64,000 bases of DNA from JAXDMU01 sp963762435 (GTDB lineage: Bacteria; Pseudomonadota; Alphaproteobacteria; ATCC43930; CGMCC-115725). This document shows, in pieces, positions 18,515-27,270 of the stretch; position 1 is the first letter of the stretch, and every line of letters begins with the position of its first letter. The DNA lies in assembly GCA_963762435.1 (NCBI GenBank), contig CAVXLN010000008.1, forward strand, positions 1-64,000, given 5' to 3'. The notes under the pieces are model-generated. The model saw only the letters and a program-made list of their open reading frames with translations, was not told the origin of the DNA and did not search any database. The translations under genes and the position numbers were made by a program.

Positions 18515-20026
18515 TCAACTCACGCGTCGATAGGATAGCGCCTCGGCGATGTGCAGTCGGCCCACGGTTTCGCTCCCATCGAGATCGGCCAGGGTCCGGG
18601 CGACGCGGAGCACGCGATGATAGCCCCGGGCGGAGAGCCGCAGCCGATCGGCCGCCTCCGTCAGAAGCCGGGCGCCCTCTTTGTCGGGCGAGGCCACCTC
18701 GGTCAATATCTCACCTTCGGCCTCGGCATTGGTGCGGATCCGCCGGTCGGGGGCGAGCTTCGCATAGCGTGTCGACTGGCGGGTGCGGGCGGCCGCCACG
18801 CGCCGCGCCACCGTCGCCGAATCCTCGGCCGGCGGCGGCAGCGAAAGATCGATCGCCCGGATCGCCGGCACCTGGACATGGATATCGATGCGATCGAACA
18901 GCGGACCGGAGATGCGGCTCTGATATTCCTGGGCGCAGCGCGGGACGCGGGCGCAGGCGAGTGCGGCATCGTCGATATGGCCGCAGCGACAGGGATTCAT
19001 CGCCGCCACCAGCTGAACCCGCGCCGGATATGTGACATGCGCGTTGGCGCGCGCGACCACGGCGCGGCCGGTCTCGATCGGCTGCCGCAACGCCTCGAGC
19101 GCGTTGCGCTGGAACTCCGGCAGCTCATCGAGGAAAAGCACGCCCAGATGGGCCAAGGAAAGCTCGCCCGGCCGCGCCCGCGCGCCGCCGCCGACAAGTG
19201 CTGGTGCCGAGGCGGTATGATGCGGCTCGCGAAAGGGGCGGTGGCGCATCAGCCTGCCCTCGGTCAGGAGGCCGGCGACGGAATGCACCATGCTGACCTC
19301 GAGCGCCTCGGCCGGATCGAGCGGCGGCAAAAGGCCCGGCAGGGTCGAGGCCAGCATCGACTTGCCGGAGCCCGGCGGCCCGATCATCAGCATATGGTGA
19401 CCGCCGGCGGCCGCGATCTCGAGCGCGCGCTTGGCCGTCTCCTGCCCTTTCACCTCCTTGAGGTCGCGCGGGCGGCCGCTCTCTTCGGCAAGCTGCGGCA
19501 CGGGCGGGGTCAGCACTTGCGTGCCCTTGAAGTGGTTGATGAGCGCCAAGAGCGTGCGCGGCGCCAGCACCTCGATCTCGCCGGCCCAGGCCGCCTCGCC
19601 GCCGCAGGCCGCGGGACAGATGAGACCACGCTCCTGCGCCGCCGCCCCCATCGCGGCTGGCAAGGCGCCCGCCACGGCGCTCAGCGACCCGTCGAGCGCC
19701 AGCTCGCCGAGGCAGACATAGCCGTCGAGCTCATCGGCCGGCAGCACGCCCATCGCGGCCAGCAGCCCAACCGCGATCGGCAGATCGTAATGCGAGCCTT
19801 CCTTGAGCACGTCGGCCGGCGCCAGGTTGACGATGATCCGCTTGGGCGGCAGCGACAGGCCTAGCGCCGTCAGCGCCGCCCGCACCCGCTCGCGCAATTC
19901 CCCCACCGCCTTGTCGGGCAGCCCGACCATGACGAAACTGGGCAGGCCTGAGGCCATCTGCACCTGCACCTCGATCGGCAGGATCTCGATGCCCTGAAAC
20001 GCCACCGTGTGAATGCGCGCGACCAT
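18515..20026 (-). CDS. comM: YifB/ComM-family Mg-chelatase-like AAA+ ATPase
   Basis: A 503-residue protein when started at the ATG at 20026 (MVARIHTVAFQGIE), the conserved N-terminus of this family; the frame is open further upstream but without similarity. Order: ChlI-like N-terminal domain (1-170), Mg-chelatase-type AAA+ domain with Walker A GPPGSGKSML (about 218-227) and Walker B LFLDELPEF, then a zinc-like cysteine segment and a helical C-terminal domain. ComM is a hexameric helicase promoting branch migration during natural transformation, and it is widespread in bacteria without proven competence. It is divergent from the hydrolase gene. Confidence 0.93.
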   Translation of the reverse strand: MVARIHTVAFQGIEILPIEVQVQMASGLPSFVMVGLPDKAVGELRERVRAALTALGLSLPPKRIIVNLAPADVLKEGSHYDLPIAVGLLAAMGVLPADELDGYVCLGELALDGSLSAVAGALPAAMGAAAQERGLICPAACGGEAAWAGEIEVLAPRTLLALINHFKGTQVLTPPVPQLAEESGRPRDLKEVKGQETAKRALEIAAAGGHHMLMIGPPGSGKSMLASTLPGLLPPLDPAEALEVSMVHSVAGLLTEGRLMRHRPFREPHHTASAPALVGGGARARPGELSLAHLGVLFLDELPEFQRNALEALRQPIETGRAVVARANAHVTYPARVQLVAAMNPCRCGHIDDAALACARVPRCAQEYQSRISGPLFDRIDIHVQVPAIRAIDLSLPPPAEDSATVARRVAAARTRQSTRYAKLAPDRRIRTNAEAEGEILTEVASPDKEGARLLTEAADRLRLSARGYHRVLRVARTLADLDGSETVGRLHIAEALSYRRVS

Positions 20027-20136
20027 ACCGACCTGCTTTGCAACTTCCAGGCGACGATACGGCGAGGGCCTGCGGGCTGCAAGCGAAGGCGCATTGTGCT
20101 CGGCCCGATCTGTGCCAGTGTGGTGAGGGGGGACGC

Positions 20137-21336
20137 ATGACATTGGTCTTCAAGGACGATCTGTTCGATGCCCAATGGCTGCGCGCGGCCGGCCACAGCA
20201 GCAGCGGCGGCGCCGAGATCGGCGAGTGCTATGCCGCGGCGCGACAGATCCGCGCGGGCGATGCCGAGAGCTGGTTCAAGGCCTGGTCGGATCTGGCGGA
20301 GCGGGTACTCGCTGCCGCCGAGGCGAGCAGCGCCGCCGGGCACCACGTAAGTGCCCTTGACGGGTTTCTGCGGGCCTCGAACTATTTCCGCGCGGCCTAT
20401 ACTTTCCTCATCGGGGCACCCGTCGATCCCCGCGTCGTCGCGGCATATCGACGGCAGCGTGCCGCCTTCGAGGCGGCGACGGCGCTGATGCACCCGGCGG
20501 CGGAACGCATCGCCATTCCCTATGGCGAGCACCGCCTGCATGGTTATTTCTTCCACACCGAGGCCGAGGGCCCGCGACCGACGCTCATCATCTGCGGCGG
20601 CTATGACAGCACGGCCGAAGAGGCCTATTTCTTCAGTGGCGCCGCAGCGGTTGCCCGTGGCTATCACACCCTGACCTTCGACGGACCGGGCCAGGGTGCG
20701 GCCATCATCGAGGATGGGCTGGTGTTCCGCCCGGATTGGGAAGAGGTCATCCGGCCGGTCGTCGATTTCGCTGTCGGCAGGCCGGAGGTGGATCCCACAT
20801 GCGTGGCCCTTCTCGGCATCAGCTTCGGCGGCTATCTGGCCCCGCGCGCGGCCAGCGGCGAGCCGAGGCTTGCCGCCTGCATCGCCGATCCCGGCGAGCT
20901 CTCGCTGTTCGAGGAGATGAAGAGCCGCCTCCCCGGCTTCATCGCCCGGGCCCTTTCCGACGGCAATCCGCTTATCCTCGGCTTGCTGCGCCAGATTCTG
21001 AAGCGGCGGCTCAGGCAGGTCAGCGCCGGCTGGGGTCTGCGGCGCGGCCTCTGGGTCCATGGGCTTGACGATCCGCTCGATTATCTCAAGCTCACCCGGG
21101 ACTATACGCTTGAAGGCCGGACCGGCCTGATCCGCTGCCCTACGCTGATCTGCCAGGCCGAGCATGACGAGATCGGCGTCACGGCCCGGCGGCTCTACGA
21201 TGCGCTCGAATGCCCCAAGGATTTTATCGCCTTTCGCGCCGATGAAGGGGCTGGCGAGCATTGCGAGGCGGGGGCCCGATCGCTGTTCAATCAGCGCGCC
21301 TTCGATTGGCTTGATAGGAGGCTCGATCCTGCCTGA
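20137..21336 (+). CDS. Alpha/beta hydrolase (FrsA / dihydropseudooxynicotine hydrolase-like)
   Basis: A 399-residue protein from an ATG at 20137 with a GAGGGGGG ribosome site. A helical N-terminal cap (1-120) precedes the catalytic alpha/beta fold. The nucleophile elbow LLGISFGGYLAPR is intact, an acid (QAEHDE) follows near residue 345, and a late histidine in GAGEHCEAG near 375 completes a plausible Ser-Asp-His triad. This resembles hydrolases that cleave C-C or ester bonds after N-terminal helical domains. Substrate is unknown. Its stop overlaps the start of the GNAT gene, so the two are probably translationally coupled. Confidence 0.85.
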   Translation: MTLVFKDDLFDAQWLRAAGHSSSGGAEIGECYAAARQIRAGDAESWFKAWSDLAERVLAAAEASSAAGHHVSALDGFLRASNYFRAAYTFLIGAPVDPRVVAAYRRQRAAFEAATALMHPAAERIAIPYGEHRLHGYFFHTEAEGPRPTLIICGGYDSTAEEAYFFSGAAAVARGYHTLTFDGPGQGAAIIEDGLVFRPDWEEVIRPVVDFAVGRPEVDPTCVALLGISFGGYLAPRAASGEPRLAACIADPGELSLFEEMKSRLPGFIARALSDGNPLILGLLRQILKRRLRQVSAGWGLRRGLWVHGLDDPLDYLKLTRDYTLEGRTGLIRCPTLICQAEHDEIGVTARRLYDALECPKDFIAFRADEGAGEHCEAGARSLFNQRAFDWLDRRLDPA

Positions 21337-21889
21337 GCTGGTTCTACGCACGAAGCGCCTGATCCTCCGCCGGTGGCGCTGGACGGATCGCGAGCGTTTC
21401 GCGGCCATGTCAGCGGATCCCGCCGTCATGGAATTCCTGCTGCCGCTCGATGGACAGGCCGCAAGCGACGCGCTCGTCGACCGGATCGAGGCGCATTTCG
21501 CCGAGCACGGCTTCGGGCTCTGGGCCGTCGAGATACCAGATACGGCCCCCTTCATCGGCATGGCTGGGCTGGCCCGGCCGTCCTTCCGCCCGCCCGGCAC
21601 GGCGGAAGTCGAGCTCGCCTGGCGTCTGGCGCGGCCCTATTGGGGCCGGGGCTATGCGACCGAGGCTGCGCGTGCCGCCGCTTCATATGGCTTCGACGAG
21701 CTCGGCCGGGACGAGGTCCTGGCGGTCACGGTGCCGGCCAATGCCAGATCCCAGGCGGTGATGCAGCGGCTGGGCATGAGGCGCGATCCTGCGGACGATT
21801 TCGATCACCCGCGCGTACCCGACGGGCATTCCTTGAAGCGCCATGTGCTCTACCGCCTGAAGCGCGCGGATTGGTCGACGCCTCGATAA
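21329..21889 (+). CDS. GNAT acetyltransferase (RimJ/RimL type) with apparent CTG start
   Basis: A 186-residue protein starting LVLRTKRLILRRW, the classic N-terminus of the RimJ/RimL-like GNAT family. The acetyl-CoA motif RPYWGRGYATEAARA lies near residue 105 and the C-terminal NARSQAVMQRLGM near 145. No ATG, GTG or TTG is correctly placed. A CTG at 21329 sits exactly 7 bases after a perfect AGGAGG, which strongly suggests it is the start. It overlaps the hydrolase stop by 8 bases. The role is likely N-acetylation of an amine or protein N-terminus. Confidence 0.82.
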   Translation: MPELVLRTKRLILRRWRWTDRERFAAMSADPAVMEFLLPLDGQAASDALVDRIEAHFAEHGFGLWAVEIPDTAPFIGMAGLARPSFRPPGTAEVELAWRLARPYWGRGYATEAARAAASYGFDELGRDEVLAVTVPANARSQAVMQRLGMRRDPADDFDHPRVPDGHSLKRHVLYRLKRADWSTPR

Positions 21890-21892
21890 GAG

Positions 21893-23035
21893 CTAGGGGC
21901 GGCCGAGCAGCTCGCCGAGACGGGCGCGCCAGGTGTGGCGGGCGGCATAGATCGGCATCGCCGCCGCCGCGATCGCCTCGAGCGCCGCCGGCGTGCGGGC
22001 CAGCGCCGCAATCTCGTCGGCAGCAGGGCCGAGATCCCGCTCGGGCAGGAACAGAATCGTGCGCCGGTCGGTGAAATCCGCTTCAAGATAGCGGCTGCGA
22101 TCGGTCAGCAGTACGGCACCCTCGGCCATGCCGAACGCGACCCGTTCATGGGAGCCGTCGAAGAATTTGTTGGTGGCATTAAGCACGATGCGTGCCTGCG
22201 CCATCAGCCGCCGCACCTCGTCGAACGGGGCCGGCCCATGAAATGTGAGGCCGGGCAGTTCGGCCAGAGCGGCCGGCAAGGCGTTTGCGACGACATGAAG
22301 ACGCAAGCCGCCCGCCGCCCCGGCGAGTGCGGCCAGGGTCGCGTAGCGTCGCCTTCCCTCGCTGATCTCGATCGCCTTGACCACGACGTCGCGCAGGGTG
22401 GCAAAGGGCATCGATCTCTGCAGGTCGATGCCGCGATCCGCGGCCGCGGCGACGACCGCCCGGAACGGCTCCGGCCGCTCATAGGAGATCCGCAGGGCGG
22501 CATCGAACAGGATCTCGGCCATCAGCGCCGGCACCCTCGGATGGGCCTGTCGCCAGCGCTCGGGATCGTAATTCTCGGAGAAGTTGCCGGCGAAGAGGAG
22601 ATCGATCGGCCGATCCGCCATCGGCATCGGCGCGGACTTGGGATGCGGCCCGGCATGCGCCACGAACAGCGACTGGAAAGGCAGGCCGAGCGCCTTGGCC
22701 AGATCCGGATAGGAGCGATCGACCCAGCCCAGCACCGTATCGACTGGAACCCCTTCGAGCTGTGGGAACACGTAGCAGGGATGATCGAGCATTAGCGACA
22801 GCCGGCGCAGACCGGGCGGGAATTTCGCCTTGCAATTGGCATCGATGACCAGGATCGGCCGATTGCCGCCCAGCGGCAGCTGCCCATGGCCGGCCTGGGC
22901 GGTGAGCAGGCTCGCCTCGAAGCCGTGCTCGGTGAGGGCGGCGCACAGCTCGGTCATGAGTGCCGCAAGCCAGCCGGCAAATTCGGCCGCCAGCGCGACG
23001 AAGATGCGGGGATTACCGGCAAAGAGCGGGATCAT
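21893..23035 (-). CDS. CgeB-like glycosyltransferase
   Basis: A 380-residue soluble protein, starting at an ATG at 23035 that overlaps the upstream stop as ATGA. The C-terminal half has the Glyco_trans_1_2/CgeB motif ARIVLNATNKFFDGSHERVAFGMAEGAVLLTDRS, typical of spore-coat CgeB and YkvP-like glycosyltransferases. The N-terminal half lacks a clear motif but has the expected Rossmann-like alternation. Together with the next gene it forms a tandem pair of distant paralogues at the end of the rsmI-gshB operon. The glycan made is unknown. Confidence 0.75.
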   Translation of the reverse strand: MIPLFAGNPRIFVALAAEFAGWLAALMTELCAALTEHGFEASLLTAQAGHGQLPLGGNRPILVIDANCKAKFPPGLRRLSLMLDHPCYVFPQLEGVPVDTVLGWVDRSYPDLAKALGLPFQSLFVAHAGPHPKSAPMPMADRPIDLLFAGNFSENYDPERWRQAHPRVPALMAEILFDAALRISYERPEPFRAVVAAAADRGIDLQRSMPFATLRDVVVKAIEISEGRRRYATLAALAGAAGGLRLHVVANALPAALAELPGLTFHGPAPFDEVRRLMAQARIVLNATNKFFDGSHERVAFGMAEGAVLLTDRSRYLEADFTDRRTILFLPERDLGPAADEIAALARTPAALEAIAAAAMPIYAARHTWRARLGELLGRP

Positions 23036-24159
23036 GCCGACGCCCCTTGCAACGCCGCCTGGATCGTCTCGGCGCGATGGCGCCAGCTGTGGCCCGCCTC
23101 GAACCAGCCTCTGCCGGCAGCGGCGATGGTCGCCGCGCGGGCCGGATCGGCGAGGAGCTGCCGGGCCTGATCGATGGCCCCGCCCTCGCCCGGCGCCACC
23201 AGTACCAGAGCCTCGCCCGGTGCTTCCGCGGCCAGCCACGCGGTTGTGGTCGACAGCGAGACCGCCCCTGCCGCCATGGCCTGGAACACGCGCTCATGCG
23301 TGCCGTGATAGGGCGTACAGCTATTGACCACAATCCGGCTCCGGCTCATCAGGGCTGCAACCTCGCTGGCCGGCTTCTCGCCCGCGGCATCGGGATCGAG
23401 GCGCTCCCAGCCCGGCCCGACCAGCAGCGGACGCAATGGCAGGAGTGCCATGGCCAATCGCCAGCGGGCACGCGTGCGCAAATACTGATCGAGCACCGTG
23501 AAATAAGGATAAAGCGAGGCCGGCGACGCCAAGGCCGCGACCGGAGCCGCGACGCGCGCGATCATCGCCGGCAGCGGCGCGAATGGCTCGGCATCATGGG
23601 CATCGAGGATGTCGTTGAGCCGACGCTCGACTACCGGCCCATGCGCAGCCCAGCCGGCGCGCAGCGCTGCTGGATCGTCCGGAGCGGTGCCGGCGATCAG
23701 CACATCGATCTCGCGCGCCGCCCAAGGCACCAGCGCGTCGTCCGGCACGGGATCAGCCGCGTGCGGCAGATGCCCGACGGGGATCGGCACGCCGAGCGTC
23801 TCGGCCCAATAGGGCACATCGTCCGGCGCCGTGGTGAAGATCACGCGCCGCCGGATCGGTGTCACCACCTGGTTCCAATAGAGCATGAGCGGGTCGAGAT
23901 AGATCGAGATGAGCGGCCGGTCGAGCGCGTTGTAGAGATTGCCCTCGGCGCGAAGATCGAGTCCGATGCCGGTGAATCCCAGGAACCCATCGACGCCGCC
24001 GGCGATCGCGCGCTGCAGCGCCGCCACATAGTCCGGCGCCGTCGCATCGATGATCTCCGTCCGATCGCCGCCGGCGCGCAGGGCGGCGGCCAGCTGATCG
24101 AGCATGCGATCGACGCTGCCATAGAGGCTCGAGCCGCGGAACAGGACGAAGCGGCGCAT
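23032..24159 (-). CDS. CgeB-like glycosyltransferase
   Basis: A 375-residue soluble protein with a late motif SRIVVNSCTPYHGTHERVFQAMAAGAVSLSTT closely parallel to the next gene's, marking a GT-B fold CgeB-like glycosyltransferase. The N-terminus (MRRFVLFRGSSLYGSVDRML) opens the first Rossmann-like domain. It lies 12 bp downstream of gshB and overlaps the next gene by 4 bp. Pairing with a second member suggests that both act on the same glycan, which cannot be named from sequence. Confidence 0.75.
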   Translation of the reverse strand: MRRFVLFRGSSLYGSVDRMLDQLAAALRAGGDRTEIIDATAPDYVAALQRAIAGGVDGFLGFTGIGLDLRAEGNLYNALDRPLISIYLDPLMLYWNQVVTPIRRRVIFTTAPDDVPYWAETLGVPIPVGHLPHAADPVPDDALVPWAAREIDVLIAGTAPDDPAALRAGWAAHGPVVERRLNDILDAHDAEPFAPLPAMIARVAAPVAALASPASLYPYFTVLDQYLRTRARWRLAMALLPLRPLLVGPGWERLDPDAAGEKPASEVAALMSRSRIVVNSCTPYHGTHERVFQAMAAGAVSLSTTTAWLAAEAPGEALVLVAPGEGGAIDQARQLLADPARAATIAAAGRGWFEAGHSWRHRAETIQAALQGASA

Positions 24160-24171
24160 CGGCGCCGGTCT

Positions 24172-25116
24172 CTAGCGCCGGCGTCGGCGCTCGATCGCGT
24201 CCCAGATCGCCGTTTCGAGCTTGACCCCGTCGAAGCGGTTGATCTCCTGAAGTCCGGTCGGCGAGGTGACGTTGATCTCCGTCAGATACCCGCCGATGAC
24301 ATCGATGCCGACGAAAATGAGCCCCTGCTCCTTCAAGGTCGGGCCGATCGCGGCGCAGATCTCGCGCTCACGCGGGGTCAGCTCGGTCTTCATCGCCGTG
24401 CCGCCGACATGGAGATTGGCACGCGCCTCGCCCGCGGCCGGCACGCGCAGCACGCCCCCCATCGCCTCGCCATCGATGATGATGATGCGCTTGTCGCCCT
24501 CGCGCACTTCCGGCAGGTAGCGCTGCACCATCACCGGCTCACGCGTGATCTGGCCGAACATTTCGAGCAGCGAACCCAGATTCTCGTCCCCTTCCTGGAG
24601 GCGGAAGACCCCGGCGCCGCCATTGCCGAACAGCGGCTTGACGATGATGTCGCGATGCTCCTCACGGAATTCCCGGATCGCCTGGCGATCGCGGGTAATG
24701 AGGGTGGGCGGCATCAACGCCCCGAAATGGGTGACGAACAGTTTTTCCGGCGCGTTGCGCACGCTGACCGGATCGTTCACCACGAGCGTCTGCGGATGGA
24801 TGTGCTCCAAGAGATGCGTCGCGGTGATGTAGCCCATGTCGAAGGGCGGATCCTGCCGCATCAGCACGACATCCATGGCAGCGAGGTCGAGCACCTCGAA
24901 CGGGCCAAGAGTGTGATGCCGGCCATATTCGCGCCGCACTTCGAGCTTGCGGGCGCGGGCATAGACGCGCCCGCCCTTCAGCCACATATTCTCGGTCAGA
25001 TAGTGATAGATCAGATGGCCGCGCGCCTGCGCCTCGAGCGCCAGCACGAAGGTCGAGTCGGCATCGATATTGATGGTCTCGATCGGATCCATCTGGATGG
25101 CGACGGCAAGGCTCAC
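24172..25116 (-). CDS. gshB: Glutathione synthase
   Basis: A 314-residue ATP-grasp enzyme that joins gamma-glutamylcysteine and glycine using ATP. Family landmarks include AIQMDPIETINIDADSTFVL at the N-terminus, the loop KPLFGNGGAGVFRL (about 166-179), RYLPEVREGDKRIIIIDGE, and the C-terminal FVGIDVIGGYLTEINVTSPT containing magnesium and substrate ligands. Length is normal. It is the fifth gene of a leftward operon beginning at rsmI, and it precedes the two CgeB-like genes. Confidence 0.96.
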   Translation of the reverse strand: MSLAVAIQMDPIETINIDADSTFVLALEAQARGHLIYHYLTENMWLKGGRVYARARKLEVRREYGRHHTLGPFEVLDLAAMDVVLMRQDPPFDMGYITATHLLEHIHPQTLVVNDPVSVRNAPEKLFVTHFGALMPPTLITRDRQAIREFREEHRDIIVKPLFGNGGAGVFRLQEGDENLGSLLEMFGQITREPVMVQRYLPEVREGDKRIIIIDGEAMGGVLRVPAAGEARANLHVGGTAMKTELTPREREICAAIGPTLKEQGLIFVGIDVIGGYLTEINVTSPTGLQEINRFDGVKLETAIWDAIERRRRR

Positions 25117-25163
25117 GATCGTCTCTTCTCTTAGCGGCGAAGCCCCTACTATACGAGCTGGCG

Positions 25164-25985
25164 CTAATTCAGCCGACCCCGAATTTGCCGCAAGAGCAAG
25201 GCCGCTTCGTCGCGCTGGGCGCTGGTCTCGGCATGCTCGACCGCCTTGGCGAGTGCCGTCGAGGCGGCGGCGAGCCGATCGAGATGGGCATCGATCACGC
25301 CCGCTTCGTACCAGAGCCCGCCATGGTCGGGCGCCAGCAGCAGCATGCGCTCGATGACCGCCACGGCGCTCTCCGCCTCATTGGCCTGGATGAGCCGGCT
25401 CTTGATGTTGTTCTCGAGCCGCAGCAGCACCTCGCGATCCGAGACACTGCGCAGATGCCGCGGGTCCGGCGGGCGCCGGCTGCCCGATCCGCGCAACAAC
25501 TCGGCCACCCGTTCGGCATCGCAGGAAACGCCGCCGCCGAACGGGTCGAGGATGATCTGCTGCTTGCCTTCCTCCAGCCGGATCAGGAAATGCCCTGGGA
25601 AATCGAGCCCGCTGGCGCTCCAGCCCTGCAGCCGTGCGACATGGAGATAGAGGATGCCGAGCGTTACCGGCAGGCCGCGGCGCCGATCGATGACGCGGAT
25701 GAGATCGGCATTGTCGAGATCGTCGTAAGTCTCGGTATCGCCGCGATAGCCGTAAGCGTCGGCAATGACGGTACCCAGCGCCTCGGCTCGTTCGTCGAAC
25801 CCGTCGGCCTCGGCGGCGGCTTGGCCTACCGCCTGGCCGAGCTCGCTCAAATGACGGCGATGGAAGCTCGTATCAATGCCGGGCCGGGCGAGCTCGGCGA
25901 AGGCGAAGGCGGCATCGATCAGCGGCAGCACCGGCCGATCCATGGCGCCGAGCCGCCGCAGCAGCGCCATGGCGGCCTCGGTCAT
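25164..25985 (-). CDS. SirB1-type transglutaminase-like/TPR protein
   Basis: A 273-residue protein with the SirB1 domain: NADLIRVIDRRRGLPVTLGILYLHVARLQGW followed by GLDFPGHFLIRL, the conserved core of the transglutaminase-like SirB1 family. A tetratricopeptide-like C-terminal segment (about 195-270) follows. Its biochemical function is not established. The start overlaps the BON lipoprotein stop by 4 bases (ATGA), so they are translationally coupled. Confidence 0.88.
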   Translation of the reverse strand: MTEAAMALLRRLGAMDRPVLPLIDAAFAFAELARPGIDTSFHRRHLSELGQAVGQAAAEADGFDERAEALGTVIADAYGYRGDTETYDDLDNADLIRVIDRRRGLPVTLGILYLHVARLQGWSASGLDFPGHFLIRLEEGKQQIILDPFGGGVSCDAERVAELLRGSGSRRPPDPRHLRSVSDREVLLRLENNIKSRLIQANEAESAVAVIERMLLLAPDHGGLWYEAGVIDAHLDRLAAASTALAKAVEHAETSAQRDEAALLLRQIRGRLN

Positions 25986-26797
25986 TTGAGCGGCTCGACC
26001 TGGATCGGCGCACTGGTTGCCGGCGGCGGCTGGTAGGATTGCTGCGGCTGAGCCTGGTATTGCGGCGCCTGATATTGGGGCGATTGATATTGCGGGGACT
26101 GGCCAGGAGGTGCCGGCTGATAGCCGGGAGCGGGCGCGTAGGCGCCCTGATTGCCGTTGGTGATCGGCACGGCAGCCTGGTCTTCCGTCTGCGCCGGCTC
26201 ACCCGTACCGGAACGGATGCGCACATAGTTCACGACCTTGCGCACATCCGGCGTGTTGCGGGCATGGTTGAGCACGGCGTCGAGCTCGGCCTGGCTGCGC
26301 GCGATACCGATGACATAGACGACGCCATTCACCGTCTCGATCGAGAAATTGAGCGACCGGATATCGGAATCGAGCGTCAGCGCGGTGCGCAGCCTGGTCT
26401 GGATCCAATTATCCTTGGCATCGATGCCGAAGGTCGAGGTGGGCGCGACCTGGACCTCGTTGATCACTTCCTTGACGCCGCCGACCTTCCACGCGATCTG
26501 CACCGCCTGGTCGCGCAGATCCGGGTTCGGCACATTGCCGGTCAGCAGCACGCGGCCTTCGAAGACATTGATGTCGACATATTTCTCGATCGAGCTGTTG
26601 GTGCCGACATAATCGGCCTCGAGCTCGGACTTGATGCCGGTATCGGAGAAGGTGCCGCCGGCGCCGCGCTCCTGGCCCAGCACATAGCCGCCGCCCGCGG
26701 CACCGGCGCCGATCGCGGCCACGACGCAGCCGCCGAGCCCGGCACAGCAGAGGGCGGCAAAGGCAATCTTGGCGATGGATGACGGCGCTGATGTCAC
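25982..26797 (-). CDS. BON-domain outer-membrane lipoprotein
   Basis: A 271-residue protein from a GTG at 26797, placed about 9 bases after GGGGGAG; upstream in-frame sequence is a non-coding extension over yraN. A lipoprotein signal peptide ends in LGGC near residue 21. Two BON domains follow (about 50-115 and 120-190), with the phrases VDINVFEGRVLLTGNVPN and SIETVNGVVYVIGIARSQ. The last 60 residues are a disordered Pro/Gln repeat (QYQSP/QYQAP). BON proteins bind phospholipid and stabilise the envelope, as DolP and OsmY do. Confidence 0.9.
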   Translation of the reverse strand: MTSAPSSIAKIAFAALCCAGLGGCVVAAIGAGAAGGGYVLGQERGAGGTFSDTGIKSELEADYVGTNSSIEKYVDINVFEGRVLLTGNVPNPDLRDQAVQIAWKVGGVKEVINEVQVAPTSTFGIDAKDNWIQTRLRTALTLDSDIRSLNFSIETVNGVVYVIGIARSQAELDAVLNHARNTPDVRKVVNYVRIRSGTGEPAQTEDQAAVPITNGNQGAYAPAPGYQPAPPGQSPQYQSPQYQAPQYQAQPQQSYQPPPATSAPIQVEPLK

Positions 26798-26886
26798 GGA
26801 TCGGCACTCCCCCGAACGAAGCAGTTCACTACTACCTATAGTACGGCGGAAATTTGGCGACAACATGGCTTTGTTGCGGACAGGTT

Positions 26887-27270
26887 TCAGACGAGCGAAA
26901 TCCAGGCCGATTTCAGATGCACCGGCAAGCGAAACGGCGTCACCAGCATGACATCGAAGCGGAGATCTAGGGCCGCGAGCTCCGGCCGGCTGGCGACGAA
27001 CTGCGCTGCCGCGCGCGCGATGCGGGCCTGCTGCCGCGGCGTGATCGATTCGGCCGCGGTCAGGTGATCGGCCCGCGCTTTGACCTCGATCACGGCCAGA
27101 ACGGCGCCACGGCGGGCGACGATGTCGAGCTCGCCCGACGGGCAGCGCCATTGCCGGGCGAGGATGCGATAGCCCTTGAGCCGGAGCATCAGGGCGCAGA
27201 GATGCTCCGCGCGCCGGCCATGACGCTCGGCCGAGTGATAGCTGCGCTGCCTCGGCTTGGGGGGCCTCAT
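26887..27270 (-). CDS. yraN: UPF0102/YraN-family putative nuclease
   Basis: A 127-residue protein of the YraN family, a minimal endonuclease-like fold. Its core GELDIVARRGAVLAVIEVKAR carries the E, D and ExK residues of Holliday-junction-resolvase-type nucleases. The start overlaps the rsmI stop by 4 bases, an arrangement found in many proteobacteria. Activity in vivo is unproven. Confidence 0.93.
   Translation of the reverse strand: MRPPKPRQRSYHSAERHGRRAEHLCALMLRLKGYRILARQWRCPSGELDIVARRGAVLAVIEVKARADHLTAAESITPRQQARIARAAAQFVASRPELAALDLRFDVMLVTPFRLPVHLKSAWISLV

Noticed and set aside
22960..25134. A 724-codon rightward frame over the CgeB-like genes and gshB
   Set aside because: gshB and the glycosyltransferases are clearly real on the opposite strand; this frame has shadow-like composition.
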